Positions 18,779 through 28,005 are shown, counted from the first letter of the stretch. The stretch: 64,000 nucleotides of DNA from ATM1 sp003577165 (GCA_030263715.1 SZPM01000004.1:62001-126000); one strand, 5' to 3'. Notes: generated from the letters alone by a model not told the origin. Numbers and translations are program-made.

Positions 18779-19234
18779 TCAGTCCTTCGAGATCTTCACG
18801 GAGATCATTCGCGAATCGTCGATCCGCGCCGCGGGGCCAAGAAAGTCGTCCCGGAATTCGAACTTCCACTTGAACTTCTTGTCCCCCACGGTCCACTCGC
18901 CCTTCGCAAATCGCCGCACGCTCCGGAATCCATTGGACTCGGGCTCGCCGGTCTCGACCGAAGCGTCGTCGTCCATGTTGTCGTTGAACGTCGTGTCGAG
19001 GGTCACCGTCCACCTGGCCGCGTTCCTCGGCACCGACCCGATGGTCAGCCAGACCTCGCGGTCGAGGCCAGGCGGCTTGATCTTCACGTAGGCGAAGTCC
19101 AAGTTCTTCGCCTTCACGAGTTCCTTCGGCCTGTGCCAGAGCATCTTGGTAAACCCCTTCGGGGGTTCGATCTGGACGCCGACGATCGCGGCTCCGGCCA
19201 ATAGCAGGAAAGCGATGAGGAGATTCCGCGCCAT
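18779..19234 (-). CDS. Hypothetical exported/anchored protein
   Basis: 151 residues. One hydrophobic N-terminal segment (about 3-20, LLIAFLLLAGAAIVGV) acts as a signal or anchor; the rest is a charged beta-rich domain (WLTIGSVPRNAARWTVTLD, KWKFEFRDDF). I do not recognise the family. The alternative frame at 18573-19244 on the same strand is Arg/Asp-rich and looks like a shadow. It is followed by a GGACTGA/TCAGTCC palindrome at its stop. Confidence 0.6.
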   Translation of the reverse strand: MARNLLIAFLLLAGAAIVGVQIEPPKGFTKMLWHRPKELVKAKNLDFAYVKIKPPGLDREVWLTIGSVPRNAARWTVTLDTTFNDNMDDDASVETGEPESNGFRSVRRFAKGEWTVGDKKFKWKFEFRDDFLGPAARIDDSRMISVKISKD

Positions 19235-19327
19235 GTATGAGCATAGACGATGGGGTCCAGGTTCCGTATCAGCCCCTCCGGACAGGTAGCCGTGCGTCTA
19301 CATGCTTGCGGTAGAATCGCCCGGTCG

Positions 19328-22219
19328 ATGCCACAGGACAAGATCGTAGTTCACGGGGCCCGCGAGAACAACCTCAAGAACCTCCATGTGGAGATTCCGA
19401 GGGACAAACTCGTTGTGATCACCGGCCTCAGCGGCTCCGGAAAGTCCTCGCTGGCCTTCGACACGATCTACGCCGAGGGGCAAAGGCGTTACGTCGAATC
19501 CCTGTCTGCGTACGCTCGACAGTTCCTCGGTCAGATGGACAAGCCGGATGTGGACCACATCGACGGCCTGTCGCCCGCAGTCAGCATTGACCAGAAGTCC
19601 GCATCGCGAAACCCGCGGTCAACGGTCGGCACCGTCACCGAAATCTACGACTACATGCGAATTCTGTTCGCGCGGGCCGGCATTGCCCACTGTCCCGGGT
19701 GCGGAAGGCCGATACAACGCCAGTCGGTCGAGCAGATTGTCGACGCGGCGCACGCCTTCGGCGAGGGGGCGAAACTCCAAATCCTCGCGCCCATCGTCCG
19801 AGACCGAAAGGGCGAGTTTCGCACGGAACTCGCTTCCGTCCAACACGCTGGATATGTGCGAGTTCGCGTGGATGGACGGATGTACGAAGTCACGGACGAC
19901 ATCCCGATGGATCGGTACAAGAAACACACGATCGAAGTCGTCGTAGATCGCATCGTCGTCAAAGAGGGAATCGAACAAAGAGTCGCGGAGTCCATCGAGT
20001 CTGCGCTCAAACTCGGTGGCGGCCTCGTCACCATTTCCGAAGTTGACGGAGAAGAGCGTCTTTTCAGTGAACAGCTCTCGTGCCCAGACTGCGGAATCTC
20101 GCTCGGAGAAGTCGAGCCGCGCACTTTTTCTTTCAACTCGCCCTATGGAGCGTGCGAAGAGTGCAATGGTTTGGGAACGAAGACCGAGTTCGATCCGAAA
20201 CTCATCGTCCCGAATACCAAACTTCCCGTTAGGGGCGGAGCGATCGCCCCATTCGTGCATAAGAACGGAGAACTCAAGGACTGGTGGCCCAACGTTCTCG
20301 ACGCTCTCGGCCGCGCGATGGGATTCGACGCGAATCAATCCTTCGCAAAACTGACTAAGGAGCAGCGAGAAGCCGTTTTCTACGGGTTTCCAAAGCCCGT
20401 GACGGTCGAAATCCGTTATGGTGCGGGCCGTACGCGCAAGTTCTCCACGCAGTGGGACGGGGTGATTCGCAGCCTGCAGAAGAAATACGAGTCCACCGAG
20501 AGCGAGTGGGTTAAGCAGGACCTTGAGCAGTACATGTCCACGCGCGCCTGCCCCAAGTGCCGGGGACAGAAGTTGAAGCCCTCATCGCTGGCCGTCACCT
20601 TGGCAGGCAAGAACATCGCCGAAGTGACCCAGATGTCCATCACCGAATCGCTGCAGTTCTTCAAGGAACTGCCCAGGAAATTGTCACAGCGGCAAAAGGC
20701 GATTGGGGATAGGGCGATACGAGAGATCGCGGAGCGACTCGGCTTTCTTGAAAACGTCGGCCTTGGCTACTTGACGCTCAGTCGCACCGCGCGTACCCTC
20801 GCTGGCGGTGAAGCGCAGCGCATTCGCCTCGCAACGCAGATCGGCTCTGGGCTGATGGGAGTCGTATACATCCTCGACGAACCAAGCATCGGGCTGCATC
20901 AGAGGGACAACCGGAAGCTGATCGACACCCTCAAGCGCTTGAGAGAATTGGGCAACACGGTAATCGTCGTCGAACACGACGAAGACACGATCCGTGAGGC
21001 GGATTGGGTGATCGACATGGGGCCGGGAGCGGGCGAGCATGGCGGTGAAATCGTCGCACAGGGCCCCCTGCAGAAGGTCCTCGCATCGAATTCGCTCACT
21101 GCGCAGTACCTCAAAGGCGAGCGCTCAATTCAAGTGCCGCTCGTTCGCAGATCGGCGAACGGACACTGGCTGACCCTTCGCGCCGCGAAAGGCAACAACC
21201 TCAAGAACATCGACTTAAACGTCCCCCTCGGCGCCTTCGTGTGCGTGACGGGCGTCTCTGGGTCCGGAAAGTCTACGCTCATCCAAGACACGCTCTATCC
21301 GCGCCTGCTCTATGAGATTTACGGCACCCGCGGAGTGTGGGAAGACCATAAAGATGTCGCGGGCCTCGAGCACCTGGACAAGGTCGTGGACATCGACCAA
21401 TCTCCAATCGGCCGAACGCCACGAAGCAACCCCGCCACCTATACGGGTGTGTTCGACATGATTCGCGAACTCTTCGCAATGACTCAAGATGCTAAAGTCC
21501 GAGGCTACACCCAGGGGAGGTTCTCCTTCAACGTCAAAGGTGGCCGTTGCGAGGCATGCCGAGGAGACGGAATCATCAAGATCGAGATGGTCTTTCTCCC
21601 TGACGTTTATGTTCCGTGCGAAATCTGCAAGGGGAAGCGCTACAGCCGAGAAACGCTTGAGGTGCGATACAAAGGCAAGAACATTGCCGACGTCCTCGAC
21701 ATGACAGTCTCCGAGGCGCTCGAGTTCTTCAAGTCGGTTCCGAAGATCTTCCGCAAGATCCACACGCTCGACGAAGTCGGCCTCGGTTACGTGAAGCTGG
21801 GGCAGCCCGCAACGACGCTTTCCGGGGGGGAAGCTCAGCGAGTCAAACTTGCGACGGAGTTGAGCAAGAGGGCGACGGGAAACACCATCTACATTCTCGA
21901 TGAGCCCACCACGGGCCTTCACTTCGAAGACATCCGCCGTCTGCTGAAGGTGCTCCACCAACTCGTGGAACAAGGAAACACAGTGCTCGTCATCGAGCAC
22001 AATCTGGACGTCATCAAGACAGCCGACTGGATCATTGACCTCGGACCGGAAGGCGGCGAAGAAGGCGGCCGAATCGTCACCGAGGGCACGCCGGAGGAAG
22101 TGGCGGCCTCCGGAAAAGGCTACACGAGTAAGTTCCTCGCGAAGGTTCTCGGCGGAAGTCGTAATGGGCGGCCCCCGAAAGCACGGGCCCCAGCGAAGGC
22201 CAAGTCTCGCGTCCGATAG
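19328..22219 (+). CDS. uvrA: Excinuclease ABC subunit A
   Basis: A 963-residue ATPase that finds bulky DNA damage and loads UvrB. Two ABC units: Walker A GLSGSGKSS (about 33) and GVSGSGKST (about 645); ABC signatures TLAGGEAQR and TLSGGEAQR; zinc modules CPGCG, CPDCG-x-n-CEEC, CPKC and the C-terminal CEAC-x-n-CEIC. The ATG at 19328 begins with the family N-terminus MPQDKIVVHGARENNL; an open stretch from TTG 19250 would add 26 unrelated residues. ribF follows after 17 bases. Confidence 0.97.
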   Translation: MPQDKIVVHGARENNLKNLHVEIPRDKLVVITGLSGSGKSSLAFDTIYAEGQRRYVESLSAYARQFLGQMDKPDVDHIDGLSPAVSIDQKSASRNPRSTVGTVTEIYDYMRILFARAGIAHCPGCGRPIQRQSVEQIVDAAHAFGEGAKLQILAPIVRDRKGEFRTELASVQHAGYVRVRVDGRMYEVTDDIPMDRYKKHTIEVVVDRIVVKEGIEQRVAESIESALKLGGGLVTISEVDGEERLFSEQLSCPDCGISLGEVEPRTFSFNSPYGACEECNGLGTKTEFDPKLIVPNTKLPVRGGAIAPFVHKNGELKDWWPNVLDALGRAMGFDANQSFAKLTKEQREAVFYGFPKPVTVEIRYGAGRTRKFSTQWDGVIRSLQKKYESTESEWVKQDLEQYMSTRACPKCRGQKLKPSSLAVTLAGKNIAEVTQMSITESLQFFKELPRKLSQRQKAIGDRAIREIAERLGFLENVGLGYLTLSRTARTLAGGEAQRIRLATQIGSGLMGVVYILDEPSIGLHQRDNRKLIDTLKRLRELGNTVIVVEHDEDTIREADWVIDMGPGAGEHGGEIVAQGPLQKVLASNSLTAQYLKGERSIQVPLVRRSANGHWLTLRAAKGNNLKNIDLNVPLGAFVCVTGVSGSGKSTLIQDTLYPRLLYEIYGTRGVWEDHKDVAGLEHLDKVVDIDQSPIGRTPRSNPATYTGVFDMIRELFAMTQDAKVRGYTQGRFSFNVKGGRCEACRGDGIIKIEMVFLPDVYVPCEICKGKRYSRETLEVRYKGKNIADVLDMTVSEALEFFKSVPKIFRKIHTLDEVGLGYVKLGQPATTLSGGEAQRVKLATELSKRATGNTIYILDEPTTGLHFEDIRRLLKVLHQLVEQGNTVLVIEHNLDVIKTADWIIDLGPEGGEEGGRIVTEGTPEEVAASGKGYTSKFLAKVLGGSRNGRPPKARAPAKAKSRVR

Positions 22220-22236
22220 GTACACTCAAATGCCCC

Positions 22237-23163
22237 ATGAGGACGGTGTACGGCGTGTCAGCGCTGACCGGCGAGTGGCCGTCTTCGACGGTCTGCATCG
22301 GCGTTTTCGATGGCGTGCATCTCGGGCACCAGCAGGTGCTGCGGACGGCGATTGCCGATGCTCGCGCCCATGGCCGCCCCGCCATCGTCGTCACCTTCGA
22401 TCAGCACCCTCTCGCGGTCCTCAGACCTGAGAGGAAGCCGCAACTGATCTCTGCGCCTGACGCCGTATTGACGCAATTCGCGAAACTCGGCCTTGACGTT
22501 GCCGTCGTCCTGCCGTTCACGGCGGAGACAGCGAAGACGACAGCGCAAGAGTTCTTCGACAAAACTCTGAAAGGCAAACTCAAGGCGGAGACGATCGTCA
22601 TCGGCGAAGACTTCGCGTTTGGACACAATCGAGAGGGAGACAAAGATTGGATTCGGCAGCGCTGTAAGACGATCGTCGTCCCGCCTGTCGAGATGGACGG
22701 CGAACGAGTCAGCTCCACCAGAATACGCAATCTGGTCCGTGAAGGCGATGTCGCATTCGCAAGGAGACTTCTCGACGCGCCCTACACTCTCACCGGAGTA
22801 GTCGTTCCTGGACGGCAATTGGGGAAGACACTCGGAATCCCAACCGCGAACTTGGCGCCGCTGCACGATCAGGTTCTTCCGAGAATCGGCATCTACGCGG
22901 GCCAAGCGCACACAAACGGCGCTACGTTCGACGCGGCGATTTCAATCGGGGAACGGCCCACCGTCGAAGACGCCGGATTCGCCATTGAAGCGCACCTATT
23001 GGATTGGGAAGAATTCTCTCTCTATGGAAACGCGCTCAGCCTGAGTTTCTGGTCTCGCATACGCGACGAGGCCCGCTTCGATTCATTGGAAGAACTCGCA
23101 GCACAGATGAAGCGAGACGTGGACTCCGTTCGGTCAGCGTTGGAGGTGGCAAGTGCCGGGTAG
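22237..23163 (+). CDS. ribF: Bifunctional riboflavin kinase / FAD synthetase
   Basis: A 308-residue enzyme converting riboflavin to FMN and then FAD. The FAD synthetase half (about 1-180) has the nucleotidyltransferase motif GVFDGVHLGHQ and SSTRIRNLV; the kinase half (about 185-305) has the GRQLGKTLGIPTANL motif. Length is typical. No FMN riboswitch is seen upstream; it probably depends on read-through from uvrA. Its last 11 bases overlap the next gene. Confidence 0.95.
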   Translation: MRTVYGVSALTGEWPSSTVCIGVFDGVHLGHQQVLRTAIADARAHGRPAIVVTFDQHPLAVLRPERKPQLISAPDAVLTQFAKLGLDVAVVLPFTAETAKTTAQEFFDKTLKGKLKAETIVIGEDFAFGHNREGDKDWIRQRCKTIVVPPVEMDGERVSSTRIRNLVREGDVAFARRLLDAPYTLTGVVVPGRQLGKTLGIPTANLAPLHDQVLPRIGIYAGQAHTNGATFDAAISIGERPTVEDAGFAIEAHLLDWEEFSLYGNALSLSFWSRIRDEARFDSLEELAAQMKRDVDSVRSALEVASAG

Positions 23164-23665
23164 GTCTCCAAAGTTCTACATTTTCGTTATCGCCGCCGCG
23201 TTCCTCGCGATCGTGATAGGCGGGAATGTCGTCGGCGTCATGATGAAGCCGGGCGACGAGGCCCAAATCCGTGAAGCGATCGAGACGATGCGAGAGGCAA
23301 GCCTTGCAGGCAGACCAGGCGGTGTCCTCGAGTACCTCTCGGATAGTTTCCAGTCAGAGTGGACCGAGGGCGACTACGAAGGATTTGTGAATCCCAAAGC
23401 CGAGGTCGGGCGATTCCTGCGGCAGGCGCGAGTTACGCGAATCCAACTGTCAGACTTGGAGATCCAAGTCGAAGGGGACAAAGCGCAAGTCACTTGCTCA
23501 ATGGACGCGGACTTTGAACTCGCTTCGATGAAGAGTTCCTACAAGGGCCCGCTTCAACTCGTGATGAAGAGGGAGCCCACGAAGCGACTGTTCATCATTC
23601 CAGACCCAACGTGGAAGGTCACGTACGCGGGTGGGGTCGACATGGAGTCGCTTCGCGCCTACTGA
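23153..23665 (+). CDS. Hypothetical membrane-anchored protein, NTF2/SnoaL-like
   Basis: 170 residues. One N-terminal membrane segment (about 8-28) is followed by a domain with the pattern of a cystatin/NTF2-like fold: a helix (IREAIETMREASLAGRPGGVLEYL), a 'SDSFQSEW' turn and then four strands ending in PDPTWKV. Function is unknown. The GTG start overlaps the ribF end, so it is likely co-translated with it. The 3' end overlaps the convergent regulator gene by 7 bases. Confidence 0.6.
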   Translation: MPGRSPKFYIFVIAAAFLAIVIGGNVVGVMMKPGDEAQIREAIETMREASLAGRPGGVLEYLSDSFQSEWTEGDYEGFVNPKAEVGRFLRQARVTRIQLSDLEIQVEGDKAQVTCSMDADFELASMKSSYKGPLQLVMKREPTKRLFIIPDPTWKVTYAGGVDMESLRAY

Positions 23666-24324
23666 AGTCTGTAGCCGACGCGCCGAACCGTGACGATTTG
23701 CGGCGAGTCGCTGACGGCCTCCAGTTGCTTGCGAAGCCAGCTTACGTGCACATCCACCGTTCGCGGTGTGACGTAAGCATCCGGCCCCCAAACTCGATCG
23801 AGCAGCGCTTCACGCGAAAAGACCTTCTCTGGATTCGAGGCGAGAAAGTGCAAAAGCGCAAACTCTTTCGGTTTCAAGTCCAGTTTCGTGTCTCCGATCC
23901 AGGCTTCATGAAGATCGGGGTCGATGCGCAACGAGCCCCTCACGACTTCCTTCCCGCCGGCAACCCCGCGAGTCCTGCGCAGAATCGCCTGCACTCTCGC
24001 CGAGAGTTCGGCGAGGTGAAACGGCTTGGTGAGGTAGTCATCCCCACCGGACTCGAAACCGGTTATTCGGTCCTCGGCCGAGGCCCTCGCAGACAAAAAC
24101 AAAATCGGCACTTTGCTCTCGGATGTGAGGACCTTTGCGAGATCGAAGCCAGACCTTCCAGGCAGCATCACGTCGAGAACGATGAGGTCCGGACGGTCCT
24201 GCCGCGCGGTCGCCAGCGCACCTTCAGCGGACTCTCTGCAGACCACATCGAAGCCGTCTCGCCTCAATCTTCTCGAGACGGTCTCGAGAAGATCCGGGTC
24301 GTCGTCAACGACGAGGATCTTCAT
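23659..24324 (-). CDS. OmpR/PhoB-type response regulator
   Basis: A 221-residue two-component regulator. The receiver domain (1-118) has the acidic pocket DDD at 7-9, phospho-acceptor Asp51 in LIVLDVMLP, the conserved Thr/Ser and Lys in LTKPF. The winged-helix DNA-binding domain (about 128-220) ends with the typical TVRRVGYRLQ. No histidine kinase is adjacent, so it is an orphan here. The gene follows the unassigned 373-residue gene by 6 bases on the same strand, so the two are probably one transcript. Confidence 0.92.
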   Translation of the reverse strand: MKILVVDDDPDLLETVSRRLRRDGFDVVCRESAEGALATARQDRPDLIVLDVMLPGRSGFDLAKVLTSESKVPILFLSARASAEDRITGFESGGDDYLTKPFHLAELSARVQAILRRTRGVAGGKEVVRGSLRIDPDLHEAWIGDTKLDLKPKEFALLHFLASNPEKVFSREALLDRVWGPDAYVTPRTVDVHVSWLRKQLEAVSDSPQIVTVRRVGYRLQ

Positions 24325-24330
24325 ACATCC

Positions 24331-25452
24331 TTAGGAGGCGATGATCTCGACGTTGGCACGCGGAACGAGAACGACTCGTCCGTCGGCCAACTTCGCTTTC
24401 AGCACACGGACCTCTGTTCCGGACTCCACGACATGGAGTTCGGGCGGCAAATCGACGACTTCGCCGATCAGGCCAAAGTAAGGCTCGCGGATTACGCGGA
24501 TGTGGCTACCGATATCGAGTGCGCCTCCGCTTGACGTTGTGCCCGCCGATCCAGTCGCGGACGGATTCGGGATGATCACCTCGGGCCGGATCACGCCGGC
24601 GCGAATCTGCGTTGCACCGTTGATGCTGGCGTCGCGCCCCTCAAACTCCTTGAACAGGTTGAAGGTGCGTTCTGCCATCGCTAAGTTGCCGAATCCCTCA
24701 GTCGCAACGATTGTCAGAGGAATCGCTTCCTGCCCCGTAATCGCGACGCCGATGTCATAGCCAAGATACTGCGTGATGTCCACGTCGCGCAAAGCGCCGA
24801 CTACGAGACCGGCGGCTGCAACCTTTTCGGCAGCGCGGATTGCCTGAAGCGTGAGGCCGGCTCCTCCAACCAAGATCTTGCCGGCATCATCCTGTCGGAG
24901 ATGGTTCTCGTTGAGGATTTCGTCAGGACTTGAAACAGCGACTCGAATCGCTCCACGACGCTCACCACCGATTCCGAAAATGCCCTGCACGAGACCACCG
25001 CGGGTCTCGACGATGGCTCCCTCTTCTGGAATAACTTCGACGATTTGGCCCTTCATGTAGGCCGTGATTTCCACGGGGATCGGCGCTTCTCGAACGAGGA
25101 GGTGTCCGCTCACGTCCGACAGCGCTTCAACGGTCCCAGCGTACTCCGACGCGACCGTGGACTTGAACATTCCGAACAAGCCCTTCGACTCGCCAACCAA
25201 TTGCCCGACTTCCACCTGGTCGCCGATGTTGACTTTGAGAAGGCTTGCGACCTCCTTTGGTTCGACTCCCAACTTCTCGGCCAACTTGATCGTTTGCAGG
25301 ATGCCGGGGAGTTGCGTTCGAGCGACGACGGTGTCCGGCTCGACGCTCTGACCGGAGGACACTAACACCTCACCCTTAAGCGGGAGGCGACGGACCTTAC
25401 GGACGATCTGGTCGCGAGAAACGGTAAGCCCTGGCGTGTAAGCAGTTCCCAA
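24331..25452 (-). CDS. Conserved protein of unknown function with barrel-sandwich and KOW-like parts
   Basis: 373 residues. N-terminal half: two lipoyl/barrel-sandwich-like segments (RLPLKGEVLVSSGQSVEPDT; LKVNIGDQVEVGQLVGES). The middle has glycine-rich blocks (GLVQGIFGIGGERRGAIR; KILVGGAGLTLQAIRAAEK; TQYLGYDIGVAITGQE; EGFGNLAMAERTFNLF; GATQIRAGVIRPEVI). The C-terminal 60 residues (GSHIRVIREPYFGLIGEVVDL) resemble a KOW module of the NusG type. The start is set by GGAGG at about 25460-25464, eight bases ahead of TTG 25452; an earlier TTG at 25467 overlaps that site. I recall similar proteins in Chloroflexi/Armatimonadota genomes, but no function. Confidence 0.7.
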   Translation of the reverse strand: MGTAYTPGLTVSRDQIVRKVRRLPLKGEVLVSSGQSVEPDTVVARTQLPGILQTIKLAEKLGVEPKEVASLLKVNIGDQVEVGQLVGESKGLFGMFKSTVASEYAGTVEALSDVSGHLLVREAPIPVEITAYMKGQIVEVIPEEGAIVETRGGLVQGIFGIGGERRGAIRVAVSSPDEILNENHLRQDDAGKILVGGAGLTLQAIRAAEKVAAAGLVVGALRDVDITQYLGYDIGVAITGQEAIPLTIVATEGFGNLAMAERTFNLFKEFEGRDASINGATQIRAGVIRPEVIIPNPSATGSAGTTSSGGALDIGSHIRVIREPYFGLIGEVVDLPPELHVVESGTEVRVLKAKLADGRVVLVPRANVEIIAS

Positions 25453-25826
25453 AGGTGATCCCTCCAAACTTCGGCACGATCCTAGGCTAGGATTGCGCTG
25501 GGTTGGGCGCTAAGTGTAGCACTTGACCGCACTCTTCACAGCAATCATGCCGGAAGCCCGGCAATCCGACGCGCGCAACTTGCGGGGTTTTTCCGCGGTG
25601 ACTGAGGACGGCCCGTATTCGTACCGACACGCCCCTCCAGCCCGAACGGAACTCTTCTCTTGGTTAGCGCGAGAACCCTAATCATCACCCACAACCCTCG
25701 CCCCACGCTGGCCGCTCTGCCCTCAGTGGCCAGTGCCACCCCGGGGCCGGAATTGCCCACCGGCCCCGCTCCTCAGATACTGCCGGCCGGAGAGTTCTCC
25801 GGCCGGCGAACTCCACACGGGCTCGC
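25453..25826. other. 374-base intergenic stretch, no gene recognised
   Basis: The six frames hold only short Arg/Pro-rich stretches without family character. It contains the upstream region of the 373-residue gene (minus strand) and, at 25782-25807, a strong hairpin after the dehydrogenase gene. GGGGCCGG/CCGGCCCC at about 25743-25766 is another imperfect inverted repeat. No tRNA or riboswitch pattern was seen. Confidence 0.5.
25782..25807. terminator. Perfect GC-rich hairpin ending the ABC-pterin operon
   Basis: GCCGGCCGGAGA (25782-25793) pairs fully with TCTCCGGCCGGC (25796-25807). No T-run follows in either direction. It lies 19 bases beyond the stop of the short-chain dehydrogenase gene, the last gene of the minus-strand operon. 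Confidence 0.6.
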
Positions 25827-26615
25827 CTACAAAATCCCCTCTGGCGGCATGTAGTGCACTTCGTCGAACGCGCCGAGGTCATCCGAGCAGACGATGTCCG
25901 CGATCGCCCTCGCTACATCCTCGGCAGCAAGCATCTTCGAACGGTCGAGGCTCGTCCCCGTTCGATCCCAGAGCGGAGTGTCCACGCTTCCGGGAAGAAA
26001 GGCCGTGAAGTGCAGGTGGTCTTTGCGGAACTCGCTGGAGAGGCTCCGGGTAAGGCCGAGGCCGCCGTACTTCGTCGCAACGTAGGCCGCCGACTGGGGG
26101 AAGGGATGAACTGCCGCGATGCTGAGGACGTTGACGATCCGGCCGCCGCCTCGTCCCGCCATGGATCGCGCAGCCTCGCGACAGCAGTAGAAGAGCCCTG
26201 TCAGATTCGTCCCTACGGTCTCGGCCCAAGTGTCGTCCGGAAGTTCAAGCGTCGGACCGAAATACGCCGACCCCGCGGCGAAGACCGCTGCAAGCCTCGG
26301 ACGAGCGCGAGGAGTCGAGGCTCCTATCTCCGTGATCACATGCGAGATCGACGCCCCGACTCCGGGCATCTCGCCGCCGGACTCCCAGAGCCGGATCGCT
26401 TTGTCGAAGAGGAGGGTCGCGTGGCCGAGTGTCGAGACGTCTCCGGCCGCGGTTTCGACGACGACCCCCAAGCCGCGGCACTTGGCCGCCGTTTCATCGA
26501 GGCGCTCCAGGTTGCGCCCGCCCAGCACGAGCGTGCATCCCCTTCCGGCGAGTTCGATCGACACGGCCCTGCCGATTCCGCTGGACGCGCCCGTCACCAC
26601 GCAGATTCTGCTCAT
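25827..26615 (-). CDS. Short-chain dehydrogenase/reductase (candidate pterin/sepiapterin reductase)
   Basis: A 262-residue NAD(P)-dependent SDR. Cofactor loop TGASSGIGRA (about 8-17); catalytic Ser in NVLSIAA and Tyr-x3-Lys in YVATKYGG. Its ATG overlaps the folE stop (ATGA). Sepiapterin reductase and the pteridine reductase FolM both belong to this superfamily, so its place directly after GTP cyclohydrolase I and a PTPS-family gene suggests it reduces the pterin side chain or ring. That is inference from context; the sequence alone shows only a classical SDR. Confidence 0.85.
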   Translation of the reverse strand: MSRICVVTGASSGIGRAVSIELAGRGCTLVLGGRNLERLDETAAKCRGLGVVVETAAGDVSTLGHATLLFDKAIRLWESGGEMPGVGASISHVITEIGASTPRARPRLAAVFAAGSAYFGPTLELPDDTWAETVGTNLTGLFYCCREAARSMAGRGGGRIVNVLSIAAVHPFPQSAAYVATKYGGLGLTRSLSSEFRKDHLHFTAFLPGSVDTPLWDRTGTSLDRSKMLAAEDVARAIADIVCSDDLGAFDEVHYMPPEGIL

Positions 26616-27181
26616 GCGTAGCTTTTAGTTCCCTTGATAAGTTCGTAGAACTCGTTGCGCGTCTCGGCCTTCTCCCGGAAGACGCCAGTGAGAAAACTCG
26701 CAGAGACGTTCGACGCGTGCTTCTCAACACCCCGCGCCATCATGCAGAGATGCTTCGCCTCCGTGACAACGGCAACTCCTTGTGGGTCGAGCGTCTCCTG
26801 GATCGCTTCGGCGATCTGTTGAGTCATTCGCTCCTGCACCTGCAATCTGCGAGCGAACATGTCGGTGATCCTCGCCACTTTGCTAATCCCCAAGATCTTT
26901 CCCTTCGGGATATACGCGACGTGCGCGAATCCGAAGAAAGGAAGGAGATGGTGTTCACACAGGCTGAAGAACTCAACGTCTCGAACGACGATCATGTCTT
27001 CGACATCCTCGTGGAAGACAGCGCCGTTGACGATCTGCGCGAGGTCCCGCGTGTAGCCCTGGGTCAGATGCTGCATCGCCCTGGCGGCGCGAATCGGCGT
27101 TCTTCTCAGCCCTTCACGATCCGGGTCCTCACCGATGTGGCGTATCAAGTCTGCGTAGGTCTCTTCTAATTCGTTCGTCAT
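26612..27181 (-). CDS. folE: GTP cyclohydrolase I
   Basis: A 189-residue enzyme converting GTP to 7,8-dihydroneopterin triphosphate, the first step to folate and biopterin. Zinc and catalytic residues are visible: Cys and His in FSLCEHHLLPFFG, and the second Cys in KHLCMMARGV. The substrate segment KGKILGISKVARI is intact. Start and stop both overlap neighbours (ATGA on each side), so it is translated together with the PTPS-family gene and the SDR gene. Confidence 0.96.
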   Translation of the reverse strand: MTNELEETYADLIRHIGEDPDREGLRRTPIRAARAMQHLTQGYTRDLAQIVNGAVFHEDVEDMIVVRDVEFFSLCEHHLLPFFGFAHVAYIPKGKILGISKVARITDMFARRLQVQERMTQQIAEAIQETLDPQGVAVVTEAKHLCMMARGVEKHASNVSASFLTGVFREKAETRNEFYELIKGTKSYA

Positions 27182-28002
27182 TCATCCTCTCCGGAATATT
27201 CGAAGTAATTGCGTGCCGTCTCTTTCACGACGACCTTTTGGAGCGGTACTGGTAGTTTGCCGTTCAACCGCCGCCAAATCGTGCGTGTGAGCACCTCGGT
27301 CGTTGGGTTCAGTCCGTGAAACTCTTCGATGTCGTCGTTCAAGTTGTGGTGGTCATACCGGTCGACCACTTCTCGGTTCACGATTTCGTCCACGACGCCA
27401 ATATCAACGCCCATGCCGGTAACGGGGTCGGGCGAGACGCGGACTGACACCTCCAGCTCGTAGTTGTGGCCGTGGCCTGTCGGGTTGTTGCACTTGCCGA
27501 ACAGAGCCGCGTTTTCCGCGTCGGACAGCTGGGGACAATGTAGCCTGTGTGAAGCGCTGAATTCATAACATCGAGTTAAGGTCATGTCATAACCTCCGTT
27601 GTTGCGGGAAACTTGAACGAAGAGACGTTCGTTTTCAAAGAGTTGGATGGACTCGAGCCGCGTCCCTTGTGGGAGATCGAGCATCTGTCGCCAGATGACT
27701 AAGGAGATGTTCTCCGCAGTTGGCGGCAGTTCGGCGAATTCGTCAACTTCATCGTTCAGGCTTTTCTGGTCGAACCGGTCAACTATTCTACGGCGAAGAA
27801 GCGCGTCCAGTTCTTTGATGTTGATGACCATTCCCGTCTGGGGTGAGATCGCGCCCGACACGGTCATCTCAAGCACGTAGTTATGTCCGTGGTTGTACGG
27901 CGAAGCCCACCGGCCAAACAGCCGACGGTTCTCCTCCTCCGAAAGGTGCGGCAGCCAATATCGGTGCCCGCTGGAGAACGACACTCGTCGCGTTAACTTC
28001 AG
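27178..28002 (-). CDS. Tandem 6-pyruvoyl-tetrahydropterin synthase (PTPS/QueD) protein, first domain degenerate
   Basis: Two PTPS-family units in one chain (about 1-130 and 135-270). Domain 2 has the full active site: zinc His in SASHRLHC and HGHNY, and the catalytic Cys in LFGKCNNPTGHGHNY. Domain 1 keeps the zinc ligands (SSGHR, NHGHNY) but has Trp at the Cys position (LFGRWASP). PTPS converts dihydroneopterin triphosphate to 6-pyruvoyl-tetrahydropterin (or to carboxy-tetrahydropterin in QueD). I place the start at CTG 28002: GGGAGG lies 6 bases ahead, overlapping the upstream stop, and it gives LKLTRRVSFSSGHR, matching MTLTRCYEFSASHR of domain 2. GTG 27984 is the ordinary alternative but lacks a ribosome site. 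Confidence 0.85.
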   Translation of the reverse strand: MKLTRRVSFSSGHRYWLPHLSEEENRRLFGRWASPYNHGHNYVLEMTVSGAISPQTGMVINIKELDALLRRRIVDRFDQKSLNDEVDEFAELPPTAENISLVIWRQMLDLPQGTRLESIQLFENERLFVQVSRNNGGYDMTLTRCYEFSASHRLHCPQLSDAENAALFGKCNNPTGHGHNYELEVSVRVSPDPVTGMGVDIGVVDEIVNREVVDRYDHHNLNDDIEEFHGLNPTTEVLTRTIWRRLNGKLPVPLQKVVVKETARNYFEYSGEDE

Positions 28003-28005
28003 ACC

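Noticed and set aside
18573..19244. 223-codon minus-strand frame
   Set aside because: Arg/Asp-rich composition and overlap with mqnE; the 18779-19234 frame has a proper membrane start and beta pattern.
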